The position numbers and the translations under genes were made by a program. DNA of 64,000 bases from Anaerocolumna sp. AGMB13020 (lineage in GTDB: Bacteria; Bacillota; Clostridia; Lachnospirales; Lachnospiraceae). This document shows, in pieces, positions 26,538 through 36,044 of this stretch. Every line of letters begins with the position of its first letter. Position 1 is the first letter of the stretch. Under the pieces are notes generated by a model. That model was not told the DNA's origin and did no database searches. It was given only the letters and a program-made list of their open reading frames with translations. The stretch covers positions 3,062,001 to 3,126,000 of the forward strand of contig NZ_CP136910.1 in the NCBI RefSeq assembly GCF_033100115.1, written 5' to 3'.

Positions 26538-27305
26538 ATGATTTTTGAAACCCATGCTCATTATGATGATGAAGCATTTGATGAAGATAGAAAGCAATTA
26601 CTAAACAGCTTTGAAGCAGCAGAAATTGGATATGTAGTGAATATAGGAGCAAGCCTTCAAAGTTCTAAGAACTCTCTGACGCTGGCAAAGGAATATCCTT
26701 TTATTTATGCAGCTATTGGAGTACATCCCAGTGAAACGGCAGAATTGGATGAAGCGAATTTTGGCTGGCTGAGAGAGGCTGTAAAGGAGCCTAAAGTAGT
26801 AGCCATCGGTGAGATCGGACTTGATTATTACTGGGATACACCGGAACGTACAGTGCAAAAGTTATGGTTTGAAAGGCAGATGGAATTAGCCAAGGAGGTA
26901 AATCTGCCCGCAATCATTCACAGCAGAGATGCAGCAGCAGATACCCTTGATATGATACAAAGCTGTAATCTTAAGTCTGTAGGAGGAATTATACATTGCT
27001 TTTCCTATGCAAAAGAAATGGCAAAAGCCTATCTTGATATGGGCTTTTATCTGGGAATCGGAGGAGTGTTAACCTTTAAGAATGCCAAAAAGCTCAGGGA
27101 AGTGGTAGAGTATGCACCTATGGAAAGTATAGTGCTGGAGACCGATTCACCTTATCTGTCACCGGAGCCTAACAGAGGCAAGAGGAATTCTTCTCTTAAT
27201 CTGCGTTATGTAGCGGAAAAAATAGCAGAAATTAAAGGACTGGATTACGAAGAAGTCCTAAAGATAACGGAGCAGAATGCGAAGAATGTATATAAAATAA
27301 AATAA
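26538..27305 (+). CDS. TatD-family metal-dependent hydrolase (YabD)
   Basis: 255 residues, TIM-barrel amidohydrolase. The metal ligands are seen as THAHYDD at the N-terminus, GEIGLDYYWD, IIHSRDA, GGIIHCFS and ETDSPYL. TatD proteins act as 3'-5' exonucleases or DNases in several species. The ATG at 26538 is preceded by AGAGG. It lies just upstream of ksgA, the yabD-ksgA neighbourhood known from Bacillus, but rnmV is missing between them. Confidence 0.93.
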   Translation: MIFETHAHYDDEAFDEDRKQLLNSFEAAEIGYVVNIGASLQSSKNSLTLAKEYPFIYAAIGVHPSETAELDEANFGWLREAVKEPKVVAIGEIGLDYYWDTPERTVQKLWFERQMELAKEVNLPAIIHSRDAAADTLDMIQSCNLKSVGGIIHCFSYAKEMAKAYLDMGFYLGIGGVLTFKNAKKLREVVEYAPMESIVLETDSPYLSPEPNRGKRNSSLNLRYVAEKIAEIKGLDYEEVLKITEQNAKNVYKIK

Positions 27306-27343
27306 CTGTGAAAGGCATTGTATGCCACAGAAAGGATGAATGG

Positions 27344-28216
27344 ATGGCAACACTGGGAAATCCAAAGGAAACCATAGAAATATTAAATAAATACCACTTC
27401 GTTTTTCAGAAGAAGTTCGGGCAGAACTTTCTGATCGACACCCATGTACTTGAGAAGATTATCAGAGCTGCAGGGGTGACAAAAGATGATATGGTAGTGG
27501 AAATAGGTCCCGGAATCGGAACCCTGACGCAATACCTGTGTGAAGCTGCCAGAGAGGTGGTTGCTGTTGAAATAGATAAGAATCTGATACCGATTCTTGA
27601 GGATACCCTATCTCCCTATGAGAATGTAAGTATTATCAACGAAGATGTCTTAAAGGTGGATTTAAAGAAACTAGTACAGGAAAAGAATGGGGGAAGGCCC
27701 ATAAAAGTTGTGGCAAATCTTCCTTATTATATAACTACTCCAATCATCATGGGTCTGCTGGAAGCACATGTACCCGTAGAAAACATTACCGTTATGGTGC
27801 AAAAAGAGGTTGCTGACCGTATGCAATCCGGCCCCGGCAGCAAAGACTACGGAGCTCTTTCCCTGGCAGTTCAGTATTATGCACAACCCTATATTGCAGC
27901 CAATGTACCGCCAAACTGTTTTATGCCACGACCGAATGTAGGCTCTGCCGTCATCAGGCTCTCTCTTCATAAGGACAGGCCGGTTAAGCTTCAGGACGAA
28001 AAGCTGATGTTCAAATTAATCCGCGCCTCCTTTAATCAAAGAAGAAAAACTCTTGCCAACGGACTTAATAACAGTGATGAGATCAAGCTCTCCAAGGAGC
28101 TTATAACAGAGGCTATAACAGAACTTAATCTGTCTCCCAGTATCAGAGGAGAGGCATTGACACTTGAAGATTTTGCGGCTTTAAGCAATTTGATTTATGA
28201 GAAGCTGAATTCCTGA
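27344..28216 (+). CDS. ksgA: 16S rRNA dimethyladenosine transferase
   Basis: 290 residues. The family start KKFGQNFLID, the SAM loop VVEIGPGIGTLTQYL and the catalytic NLPYYITTPI motif are intact. The enzyme dimethylates two adjacent adenosines near the 3' end of 16S rRNA during 30S maturation. I use the ATG at 27344, with AAAGGA upstream, rather than a GTG at 27308. It follows tatD closely and is likely cotranscribed. Confidence 0.96.
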   Translation: MATLGNPKETIEILNKYHFVFQKKFGQNFLIDTHVLEKIIRAAGVTKDDMVVEIGPGIGTLTQYLCEAAREVVAVEIDKNLIPILEDTLSPYENVSIINEDVLKVDLKKLVQEKNGGRPIKVVANLPYYITTPIIMGLLEAHVPVENITVMVQKEVADRMQSGPGSKDYGALSLAVQYYAQPYIAANVPPNCFMPRPNVGSAVIRLSLHKDRPVKLQDEKLMFKLIRASFNQRRKTLANGLNNSDEIKLSKELITEAITELNLSPSIRGEALTLEDFAALSNLIYEKLNS

Positions 28217-28263
28217 CACATTCGTTTAGTCAACGGAATATGTCGAAAAAACAACCTTTTATA

Positions 28264-28292
28264 TTGACATATCCTTTTGGGAATGATATCTT
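28264..28292 (+). promoter_or_regulatory. Promoter of the phosphofructokinase gene
   Basis: TTGACA (28264-28269), 17 bases, TATCTT (28287-28292), about 55 bp before the start codon. Confidence 0.75.
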
Positions 28293-28348
28293 TTACTGGC
28301 AAATGTCCAGGTAAAAGTAGAAACCTCTAACCAGAAGGAGATAGTAGA

Positions 28349-29590
28349 ATGCACATAGGTAAAATAACAGGAAACATTGTAGTCGGACAATCAGGCGGAC
28401 CAACCGCTGCCATTAATTCCAGTCTTGCAGGTGTATATAAAGCAGGTAAGGAAGCAGGCGCAGACAAGGTATATGGAATGCTCAACGGAATACAGGGGCT
28501 TCTTAAGGGAAAACTGATTGACCTTTCTGAGAAAATAACCTGTGATCTGGAGCTGGAACTGTTAAAGAGAACTCCTGCCGCTTATTTAGGCTCCTGCCGT
28601 TATAAATTACCGGATCATGAAAAGGATACTGCCCCTTATGAACAATTATTTCAGATACTGAAGGCGCATGAAATCGAGGTTTTTCTCTATATCGGCGGAA
28701 ATGATTCCATGGATAGTATACGTAAGCTTTCTGAGTATGGAGAGTTGGTAAATAGCTCTATAAAATTTATAGGAATCCCGAAAACCGTTGACAATGACCT
28801 GGAAATTACAGATCACACCCCCGGATACGGAAGTGCTGCCAAGTTCATTGCAGCTGCAACAAAAGAAATAATCAGAGACAGTCTGGTTTATGATCAGAAT
28901 AATCTTACAATCATAGAAATCATGGGAAGACATGCAGGCTGGCTTACAGCAGCAGCGGCACTGTGTAAGGATAAGGACTGTCAGGGACCCGACCGTATCT
29001 ATCTTCCGGAGAAGAATTTTGACAAGGATATTTTCTTAAAGGATATAAAGGCTTTACAGCAGGAAAAGAAATCGGTTGTTATCGCGGTATCAGAGGGAAT
29101 TCATCTGGCAGACGGAAGGTTTGTCTGCGAATTGTCCGATAAGGACTCCTATATCGATGAATTCGGTCATACCATGCTGACAGGTGCAGGAGCCTATCTT
29201 GCAGCGCTGGTAAAGAAGGAATTAAACTGCAAGACCAGAGCCATTGAACTTAACACCTTACAGCGTTGTGCTTCTCATTTAGCTTCCCTTTCTGATATTA
29301 CAGAAGCCTTTGAAGCAGGCAGAGCCGGTGTGATGGCTGCAGCCAGAGGTATCACCGGAGTAATGGCTGTAATAAAGAGAGTATCTGATTCACCTTATCA
29401 GTGTGCATACGAGACTCATAACATCAAGCAGATTGCCAATATGGAGAAGAAAGTTCCCTTAAGCTGGATTAAGGAAGGCGATGATGGACTTACAGAAGAG
29501 TTTATCCAATATGCAAGACCTTTGATTATGGGGGAAGTAATGCCTATTATGGTAAACGGACTTCCTGCGCATATGGATAATATCAAATAA
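28349..29590 (+). CDS. Pyrophosphate-dependent 6-phosphofructokinase
   Basis: 413 residues. The N-terminal GQSGGPTAAINSS, the GGND motif (instead of the GGDGS of ATP enzymes), PKTVDNDLEITDHTPGYGSAAKF and MGRHAGWLTAA identify the PPi-using PfkA group. It phosphorylates fructose-6-phosphate with pyrophosphate, a reversible glycolytic step in many anaerobes. AGAAGGAG lies upstream of the ATG. No clear terminator follows directly. Confidence 0.92.
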   Translation: MHIGKITGNIVVGQSGGPTAAINSSLAGVYKAGKEAGADKVYGMLNGIQGLLKGKLIDLSEKITCDLELELLKRTPAAYLGSCRYKLPDHEKDTAPYEQLFQILKAHEIEVFLYIGGNDSMDSIRKLSEYGELVNSSIKFIGIPKTVDNDLEITDHTPGYGSAAKFIAAATKEIIRDSLVYDQNNLTIIEIMGRHAGWLTAAAALCKDKDCQGPDRIYLPEKNFDKDIFLKDIKALQQEKKSVVIAVSEGIHLADGRFVCELSDKDSYIDEFGHTMLTGAGAYLAALVKKELNCKTRAIELNTLQRCASHLASLSDITEAFEAGRAGVMAAARGITGVMAVIKRVSDSPYQCAYETHNIKQIANMEKKVPLSWIKEGDDGLTEEFIQYARPLIMGEVMPIMVNGLPAHMDNIK

Positions 29591-29724
29591 AAAGTCCAAA
29601 TAATAGATATTGTATAATACTAGAGACTGTTAATTTTGAGACTTTCATTATTTTATAAAATTTTATAAAAACAAAGAAACAATAATTGTTAACTATATAA
29701 TCTCATAAATGAAAAGATTAATCC

Positions 29725-29882
29725 CCCCAGCTATGCTGGGGAGAACAGTATAAGTGGAAACGGTGAGGATAACCCAATAAGCATCCTATGATAAAATGAG
29801 AATGGTGTTGCATGCCAAACTCAATTAATAGGAGGCAGCCCTTATTAGGACTAATAACAAACCACCAGTTCAACTGGTGGTT
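29725..29882. mobile_element. IS200/IS605-type palindrome-ended element without transposase
   Basis: The stretch is bounded by two perfect short hairpins of different sequence: CCCCAGC-TAT-GCTGGGG (29725-29741) and a 23-base palindrome of the CCACCAG/CTGGTGG type (29860-29882). Subterminal hairpins of this kind mark the ends of IS200/IS605 elements. Only about 120 bp without an open frame lie between, so this looks like a non-autonomous derivative (palindrome-associated element). Confidence 0.65.
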
Positions 29883-29900
29883 GATGACTTAGATTATAGA

Positions 29901-30290
29901 TTAAAATAAAGTACTTAAGTAGTTTATATTGATATTACCCCGATTTGTAATATAAAACTTGCCATTATAGAGTATAGTATCATTTGATATAACTTGAAAA
30001 TTGTACACTAAGCTGTCATCAGAATAACATTTTATGTTATAAATCCATCCTTTACTTCCTAAAGCATTTTTATCATAATTAAATTTAATATTATGGAAGT
30101 CATTTTTAAATTCATTTAGATTTTTATCTTCCTTAAGAGTGACAACCTGAGTTTTATATTGAATAGTAACATAACTTATATTTTCTAAATCAATCACAAA
30201 TACTCTGTTGATACTATTTTTATAGAAGAATAGTATCAAAATTATAATAAGTATTAGAGCAGATATCAATTTTAGTGATTTTTTGCTCAT
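29901..30290 (-). CDS. Membrane-anchored protein of unknown function
   Basis: 129 residues: a short basic start, one hydrophobic segment (LKLISALILIIILILFFY, residues 6-23), then a small extracytoplasmic domain rich in Asn, Ile and Tyr. GGAGG precedes the ATG. I do not recognise a family. The gene is markedly AT-richer than its neighbours and lies beside the palindrome-ended element, which hints at recent acquisition. Its role is unknown. Confidence 0.7.
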   Translation of the reverse strand: MSKKSLKLISALILIIILILFFYKNSINRVFVIDLENISYVTIQYKTQVVTLKEDKNLNEFKNDFHNIKFNYDKNALGSKGWIYNIKCYSDDSLVYNFQVISNDTILYNGKFYITNRGNININYLSTLF

Positions 30291-30360
30291 GATGCAATCC
30301 TCCGCAAATACATTGAAACTAATAAGTCGAATTTAGTGTTTTGAATATAAAAATTAATAA

Positions 30361-30427
30361 TTGTAACCCCAAATTTTCACTTGTTTTTAAATTATATAGT
30401 GAAACTTTGGGGTTACAAAATTTTTTT
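30361..30427 (+). terminator. Strong hairpin with T run
   Basis: Perfect 13-bp arms (30361-30373 and 30406-30418) with an inner TTTCAC/GTGAAA pair, followed on the plus strand by seven T. It would end plus-strand transcription coming from the phosphofructokinase side. The remaining 30291-30628 stretch holds no gene. Confidence 0.6.
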
Positions 30428-30628
30428 ATATTATAATAGTCATTTTAAATAAACACAGGAATCAACATTTTCCCTTATTTTTATTATAGATAATAAACCA
30501 AATTATGTCAATTAATTTCTATTGGGGTAGTCATAAAGTAAGCCTAGTGCATATTATGTTCAAAATACCTGAAGAGGGATGTATATTGCGTTTCTCTAAA
30601 GCAACATCTACTCAAGGAGAAAAATTGT

Positions 30629-31120
30629 TTATTGTGAAATAAGTATTATCGAGCCTTGCTCCAAAGTGCTCTTGACATCAATAATCTTCTGATTACTGCT
30701 GCCTTTCCAGTGTAGTTTGGTATCCTTTAACCCTTCCATGAACTTGCCGTCTACCAATACATCTACCTGTTCAAGTAAAGGCAGATATTTAATCTCATCC
30801 CAGGAAAAGCCTGTATAAAGCCAAATATTCTTATCAGGGAAAGTATTTCTAATCTCTTCCACCAAGGCTGCCACACCACTTCGGTTTGCTGGATGCAGGG
30901 GGTCTCCTCCGCTTAGGGTGAGCCCTTCAATATAGGGCTTTCTTAATTGTTCAAATATCTCCTCTTTTGCTGCCTCATCAAATGCAAGACCTCCGTTAAG
31001 ATCCCAGGTTACAGGATTGTGGCAGCCCTTGCAGCCATGATTACAACCGGCAACCCACAGTACTACACGAAGACCGGTGCCGTTAAGCATATCGTCTTTG
31101 GTTATATTGTGATATCGCAT
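30629..31120 (-). CDS. nrdG: Anaerobic ribonucleotide reductase activating protein
   Basis: 163 residues, a radical-SAM activase. The cluster motif is C26-x3-C30-x2-C33 (AGCNHGCKGCHN), followed by LSGGDPL, the SAM-binding GGE-like loop. It installs the glycyl radical on NrdD. The start overlaps the nrdD stop by one base (TAATG), indicating translational coupling. Confidence 0.96.
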   Translation of the reverse strand: MRYHNITKDDMLNGTGLRVVLWVAGCNHGCKGCHNPVTWDLNGGLAFDEAAKEEIFEQLRKPYIEGLTLSGGDPLHPANRSGVAALVEEIRNTFPDKNIWLYTGFSWDEIKYLPLLEQVDVLVDGKFMEGLKDTKLHWKGSSNQKIIDVKSTLEQGSIILISQ

Positions 31121-33240
31121 TACATGCTTTTCCTTTCCTTGATTTCTGCCATTTTGGCTTCATTGAGACGGGTATCCCCTTTTACTCTGGAGTAAGACAG
31201 ATATCCGTTCATCCGTTCAATCTTAGTAAGATTGGAGCTGCCGCATTCTGGGCAGACATCCATTTCAAGCTCCTGGTGGCCGCAGTCATCGCAATAAGCG
31301 AGGGAAAGGTTCACGCCTTCGTAAAATCCCATATCCATGGCTCTTCTGACCAGGGTCTTGATAGCCTTCATATTATAATCGATAGGATACTTCACATACT
31401 GGATCTTACCGCCGTTTGAGAGATCCCAGAAACGCTGTTCCAGATCCTGCTTCTGAATGGGGGTCAGTTCTTCCGTAACATGGCAGTGAAAGCTGTTGCT
31501 TACATACTCTCTGTCAGATACATTCTCAATAATTCCATACTTTTTACGGAACTGCTGTACCTGAAGACCGCAGAGGCTTTCGGCAGGTGTGCCATAAATA
31601 GCATACAGGTGATGATCCTCTTCTTTAAACTCATTGATCCTCTTATTTATGAAGGTAAGTACTTCAATGGCGAAGCTTCCGTCTTCTGCCAGTGACTTCT
31701 TGTTATAGAGCTGCTGCAATTCGTTTAAGGCAGTAATACCAAAAGAAGCAGTAGCCGGCTCCAGTAAAGGCTTGATCTTATCATGAATTCCAAGATGTCC
31801 GCCATAGAAACCGCCTTCGCAGTAAGCCAGAGGATTGGTGGAAGCACGAAGCTCTCCCAGGTAGTCGAAGGTACGGATATGAAGTCTTCGAATCAGATTA
31901 AGATAGTAATCCAGTACCTCATAAAAATCCTTGCTTTCCTGATTTGCTTTGGCAAGAATCATAGGCAGGTGAAGACTTACCGCTCCAATGTTAAAACGTC
32001 CGGTGAAAACCGGTGTGTCCTCTTCATTAGCCGGATTCATACCGCCTTCCCTATACCAGGGAGAGAGAAAGGCTCTGCAGCCCATGGGACTGATGATTTC
32101 GCCGTACTTTTTATAAACACTTGGAACATAACCTTCTCCGGTAAGACTTAACCAGTCTGGGTACATGGTCTTGCTGGAACACAGGATGCCAGCCTCAAAT
32201 ACCTCTTCCAGTTCACAGCCTTCTCCATGAAGATTCTTATCATATAAGAAGACTATTTTAGGGAATAACACAGGTTTCTTGCACTCTTTCTTACCCTGGC
32301 CTTTTCTTCTTACGTCTAAAAGGGCGATGGAGGCCATTTTAGCAAACCGGCCTCTTCCGGTACCGGCTGAAACCGTTATGAAAGGATAGTCCCCGCGGCT
32401 AGATGCAACGGTGTTAAATTTGTACTCCCAACCCTGAAAGCCCTGTTCAAAATCCAGCTTTACATCCTTAAGTGCTTCTGCGGAGGCTTTCTCTTCGGGA
32501 ATGCCAAGTTCCAGATACTTTTCAAAGAGTATCTTATAGGATTTTTCCGCGTAAGGCTCTAACAGCAGGTCAACACTTGGTACGGTAAAACCGCCGTACT
32601 GCTGGCTGGCAGCACTGAGTACGATATCTCCTATAACATCAAAGGCAACATTTAGAGTCTTTGGCTCATTATACCAAAGGTTACCCATCTCAAATCCGCC
32701 CTCCAATACATGTTTCACATCAAAAAGGCAGCAGTTCATGGTATCTCTTCGTGCAGACATATCATGGATATAGATATAGCCGTCTCTGGCAGCTTGTAAT
32801 TCTTCTGTCGTTAAAAAGAATTTTTGATAAAGCTCCTTATTCAACTGGTTGAAGATAAGACTTCTCTTTGTAGAGACCAGTGCGCTGTCGGTGTTGCTGT
32901 TTTCCTTATCACCGATATACATGATGGACTGGCTTTTCTTATATACCTCATCCAGCATATGTACGAAATCCTGTTTGTAATTACGGTAATCCCTATAGCT
33001 CTTTGCAACCAGCGGATTCGTTTGCTCCAGTGCACTTTCAACGATATTGTGCATCTCACTTATGTAAATTTCTTCTCTGTCCATATGAAAGACTTTACTT
33101 TCAACAAACTGACAGATGAAATTATGCTCATCCTCCGTAAAACGTATCAAAGCACGTTGAGCGGATTTGTCCACTGCGTTAATAACCTTTTGCACATTGA
33201 ATTCTTCTTTGGTGTTATCCTTTTTTACTACTTTTATCAT
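31120..33240 (-). CDS. nrdD: Anaerobic ribonucleoside-triphosphate reductase
   Basis: 706 residues. An N-terminal ATP-cone (KVVKKDNTKEEFNVQKVINAVDKSA) is followed by the ten-stranded barrel. The C-terminus holds a zinc site CDDCGHQE...CPECGSS and the glycyl-radical loop RMNGYLS (Gly near 679). It reduces NTPs to dNTPs without oxygen. I choose the ATG at 33240, with GAAGG upstream; a TTG 12 bases earlier abuts the ribosome site. An NrdR-type box lies about 95-145 bp upstream. Confidence 0.96.
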   Translation of the reverse strand: MIKVVKKDNTKEEFNVQKVINAVDKSAQRALIRFTEDEHNFICQFVESKVFHMDREEIYISEMHNIVESALEQTNPLVAKSYRDYRNYKQDFVHMLDEVYKKSQSIMYIGDKENSNTDSALVSTKRSLIFNQLNKELYQKFFLTTEELQAARDGYIYIHDMSARRDTMNCCLFDVKHVLEGGFEMGNLWYNEPKTLNVAFDVIGDIVLSAASQQYGGFTVPSVDLLLEPYAEKSYKILFEKYLELGIPEEKASAEALKDVKLDFEQGFQGWEYKFNTVASSRGDYPFITVSAGTGRGRFAKMASIALLDVRRKGQGKKECKKPVLFPKIVFLYDKNLHGEGCELEEVFEAGILCSSKTMYPDWLSLTGEGYVPSVYKKYGEIISPMGCRAFLSPWYREGGMNPANEEDTPVFTGRFNIGAVSLHLPMILAKANQESKDFYEVLDYYLNLIRRLHIRTFDYLGELRASTNPLAYCEGGFYGGHLGIHDKIKPLLEPATASFGITALNELQQLYNKKSLAEDGSFAIEVLTFINKRINEFKEEDHHLYAIYGTPAESLCGLQVQQFRKKYGIIENVSDREYVSNSFHCHVTEELTPIQKQDLEQRFWDLSNGGKIQYVKYPIDYNMKAIKTLVRRAMDMGFYEGVNLSLAYCDDCGHQELEMDVCPECGSSNLTKIERMNGYLSYSRVKGDTRLNEAKMAEIKERKSM

Positions 33241-33335
33241 TTGACGCCACAACCTTCTTTGCTTAATTTTTCCTAGGTAATTACTGACTCCTTACCTATT
33301 TATAACGCGGGTAATTTCCAGCTGCATCCTAGATA

Positions 33336-33384
33336 ATCGCCCATATTGTGTAGTATTATAACACATACACACAATATATTGTAT
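33336..33384 (-). promoter_or_regulatory. NrdR box pair at the nrdDG promoter
   Basis: On the minus strand ATACAATATATTGTGT (33369-33384) agrees with the NrdR box ACACWATATATWGTGT at 15 of 16 positions. A second site (33336-33351) keeps the left half ACACAATAT. Centres are 33 bp apart, about three helical turns, and a TATAAT (33355-33360) lies between. This layout fits NrdR repression. Confidence 0.72.
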
Positions 33385-33640
33385 ATAGAAAATGAATAAA
33401 AATTATCAAGGATTATCGTTAAATTTTCTATGAAGGTAATTTCTCCTAGTTCATAATAGGTGTGAAAAGAAACTTTTTTAAAGAGGAAGGCCTATCGTCC
33501 ATATGAATTAATACTTTCCAATTTTGTAGGTTTATGTTATCCTTTTATAGCAAAGAATGAAAAGATGGCTTTTGTAATGAAAGCAACCACCCGGTGCAGT
33601 GAAGAGCGGCACCTGGTCAGGAATTAAAGGAGTCAATACG

Positions 33641-35458
33641 ATGAATCTGCTTAACGTAGAGAAAATGAGCAAAAGCTTTACAGATAAAGTACTGTTTGAC
33701 AAGGTTTCCTTAGGTATAAATGAAGGAGACAAGATTGGAATTATCGGTATAAACGGCACCGGCAAATCAACCTTACTCAGAATAATCGCAGGACTGGAAG
33801 AGGCAGATGAAGGTGGCGTGGTTAAGGGGAAAAATATACGGATAGAATTCCTGCCTCAGATCCCCGAATTTGATGAGAATCTGAATATCCTGGAAAATGT
33901 AATAAAAGGCAAAAAAGCCAGGGAGGAATACAGAGACCTGGAAGGGGAAGCAAGGGCGATGCTGCTTAAGCTGTCCATAACGGATGTTACAGGCAGTACA
34001 GCGACCCTATCCGGCGGTCAGAAAAAGAGAGTTGCCTTAGTCAGGACCCTGCTGACACCTGCTGAAATACTTATATTGGACGAGCCTACCAATCACTTGG
34101 ACGATGCCATGGCAGAGTGGCTTGAGGATTATTTAAAGAAATACCAGGGAGCTTTTCTAATGGTAACCCATGACAGATATTTTCTCGATAAGGTTACGAA
34201 CAAGATCGTTGAGATTGATAAGGGGGCATTATATACGTATACTGCCAACTACACCAAATTTCTTGAGTTAAAGGCTGCCAGAGAGGATATGGAGGCAGCA
34301 ACGGAACGGAAGAAAAAGAGCCTGTACCGCATGGATCTGGAATGGATGATGAGAGGTGCCAGAGCCCGTTCCACCAAGCAGAAAGCCCATATTATGCGCT
34401 TTGAGGAACTTAAGAACCGAAAGGTAATAGAAGAAGACAAAGCAGTAGAGATCAATGCCTTATCTTCAAGACTCGGAAAAAAGACCATAGAAATAAACGG
34501 TATCAGCAAAGCCTATGGCGATAAAATACTGTTTAAGGACTTCAGCTATATTATGTTAAGAGGAGATCGTCTTGGCATTGTAGGTCCTAACGGCAGCGGC
34601 AAATCCACCTTGCTAAAATGCATAACAGATAACCTGAAGCCGGATGAAGGCACTATCGATAAGGGAGAGACTGTCAAGATCGGATATTTTTCACAGGAAA
34701 ATGAATATATGGATCAAAACCTTAAGGTGATTGACTATATCAGAAATGTGGCAGAATATATTGAGACAGCCGATGGAACAACTACTGCCTCGCAGATGCT
34801 GGAGAGATTCTTATTTGATGGAAGTTTGCAATACTCACTGATATCCAAATTATCCGGAGGAGAGAGAAGAAGGCTGTACCTGTTAAAGGTTCTCATGGAA
34901 GCGCCTAATGTACTGATACTGGATGAGCCTACCAATGATTTGGATATCACAACCCTGACTATTTTGGAAGATTACCTGGATACTTATGACGGAATCGTAC
35001 TTGCTGTATCCCATGACAGGTATTTTCTGGACCGGATGGCAGACCGTATTTTTGCCCTTGAGCCGGACGGTGTGATTAAGCAGTATGAAGGCGGTTTTAC
35101 GGACTATAAGGAGAAAATCAAGGAAGACAAGGCTCTCGCTGAGAATGCAGCACCTGTTCAGAAAGCAGAGAGCAATGATAATTCCAGGGGAAAGACCAAG
35201 GATGTGAAATTAAAGCTCTCCTATAAGGATCAAAGAGAGTATGATACCATTGAAGGGGATATTGCTTCCTTGGAAGCACGCCTTGAGACCATTGAGGAAG
35301 AATCTGCCAAGGCAGCTTCTGATTATACCAAATTAAATACGCTCCTGGCAGAAAAGGAGCAGGTAGAAAAGAGCCTGGAAGAAAAGATGGAACGCTGGAT
35401 GTATTTAAGCGAGCTGGTGGAACAGATCAAGGAACAGAATGAAGGCTCTAAGAAATAG
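33641..35458 (+). CDS. ABC-F family ATPase (Uup-like)
   Basis: 605 residues with two ABC domains and no membrane segment. Walker A motifs GINGTGKST and GPNGSGKST, signatures LSGGQKKR and LSGGERRR, and both Walker B motifs (LDEPTNHLDD, LDEPTNDLD) are intact. A P-site tRNA interaction linker lies between, and an 80-residue coiled-coil tail (YDTIEGDIASLEARLETIEEE onward) is typical of the Uup branch. ABC-F proteins act on ribosomes. The ATG at 33641 has AAAGGAG eight bases upstream. Confidence 0.92.
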   Translation: MNLLNVEKMSKSFTDKVLFDKVSLGINEGDKIGIIGINGTGKSTLLRIIAGLEEADEGGVVKGKNIRIEFLPQIPEFDENLNILENVIKGKKAREEYRDLEGEARAMLLKLSITDVTGSTATLSGGQKKRVALVRTLLTPAEILILDEPTNHLDDAMAEWLEDYLKKYQGAFLMVTHDRYFLDKVTNKIVEIDKGALYTYTANYTKFLELKAAREDMEAATERKKKSLYRMDLEWMMRGARARSTKQKAHIMRFEELKNRKVIEEDKAVEINALSSRLGKKTIEINGISKAYGDKILFKDFSYIMLRGDRLGIVGPNGSGKSTLLKCITDNLKPDEGTIDKGETVKIGYFSQENEYMDQNLKVIDYIRNVAEYIETADGTTTASQMLERFLFDGSLQYSLISKLSGGERRRLYLLKVLMEAPNVLILDEPTNDLDITTLTILEDYLDTYDGIVLAVSHDRYFLDRMADRIFALEPDGVIKQYEGGFTDYKEKIKEDKALAENAAPVQKAESNDNSRGKTKDVKLKLSYKDQREYDTIEGDIASLEARLETIEEESAKAASDYTKLNTLLAEKEQVEKSLEEKMERWMYLSELVEQIKEQNEGSKK

Positions 35459-35581
35459 GGATTTTCCGGATGCTTATATTGTTTTACCTGCCAATAAAGT
35501 GCATCCACGGAATCAGTTATCAAACTTACTTAAAATAATATTTTAATAGAATATAAGAATATAAAACTGGAGGTAAAAATT

Positions 35582-36028
35582 ATGACAAAGATAGAAATCG
35601 TAAGAGCAGAAATGGTAAAGGCCATGAAGGCAGGAGATAAAGGAAGAAAGGACGCTCTATCAGCATTGCTTACTGCTCTTAAGAATGTGGCAATTGATAA
35701 AAGAGCCGATTTAACTTCCGAAGAAGAGGATGCAGTGGTTTTAAAAGAAATCAAGCAGTTAAAGGAAACCCTGGAAGCTGCACCAGCTGACAGAACAGAA
35801 ATTATCGAGGAATGCACTTTAAGGCTGGCTGTGCTTGGTGAATTTGCTCCTGTGTTCTTAGGCGAGGAGGAAATCAAAGCGATAATCAACGAGGTTCTCT
35901 CAGGTCTTGAGATTACGGCACCTACTGCAAAAGACAAAGGAAGAATCATGAAGGAGCTTATGCCCAGAGTGAAGGGGAAGGCAGACGGCAAACTTGTAAA
36001 TGATCTGGTTGCAGCGTTATTTGTGTAG
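35582..36028 (+). CDS. yqeY: GatB/YqeY domain protein
   Basis: 148 residues matching the whole-length YqeY family: N-terminal helical part with RKDALSALLTALKNVAIDKR and the C-terminal TAKDKGRIMKELMPRVKGKADGKLVNDLV. The domain is related to the tRNA-binding tail of GatB, but the protein's function is unsettled. A strong GGAGGTAAAAATT ribosome site precedes the ATG. A large hairpin element begins about 20 bp after its stop. Confidence 0.93.
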   Translation: MTKIEIVRAEMVKAMKAGDKGRKDALSALLTALKNVAIDKRADLTSEEEDAVVLKEIKQLKETLEAAPADRTEIIEECTLRLAVLGEFAPVFLGEEEIKAIINEVLSGLEITAPTAKDKGRIMKELMPRVKGKADGKLVNDLVAALFV

Positions 36029-36044
36029 GTGAGTTTTTCGCAAG

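Noticed and set aside
29725..29882. Possible CRISPR or guide-RNA locus
   Set aside because: Two hairpins of different sequence and no repeated spacers; end structure fits IS200/IS605 elements instead.
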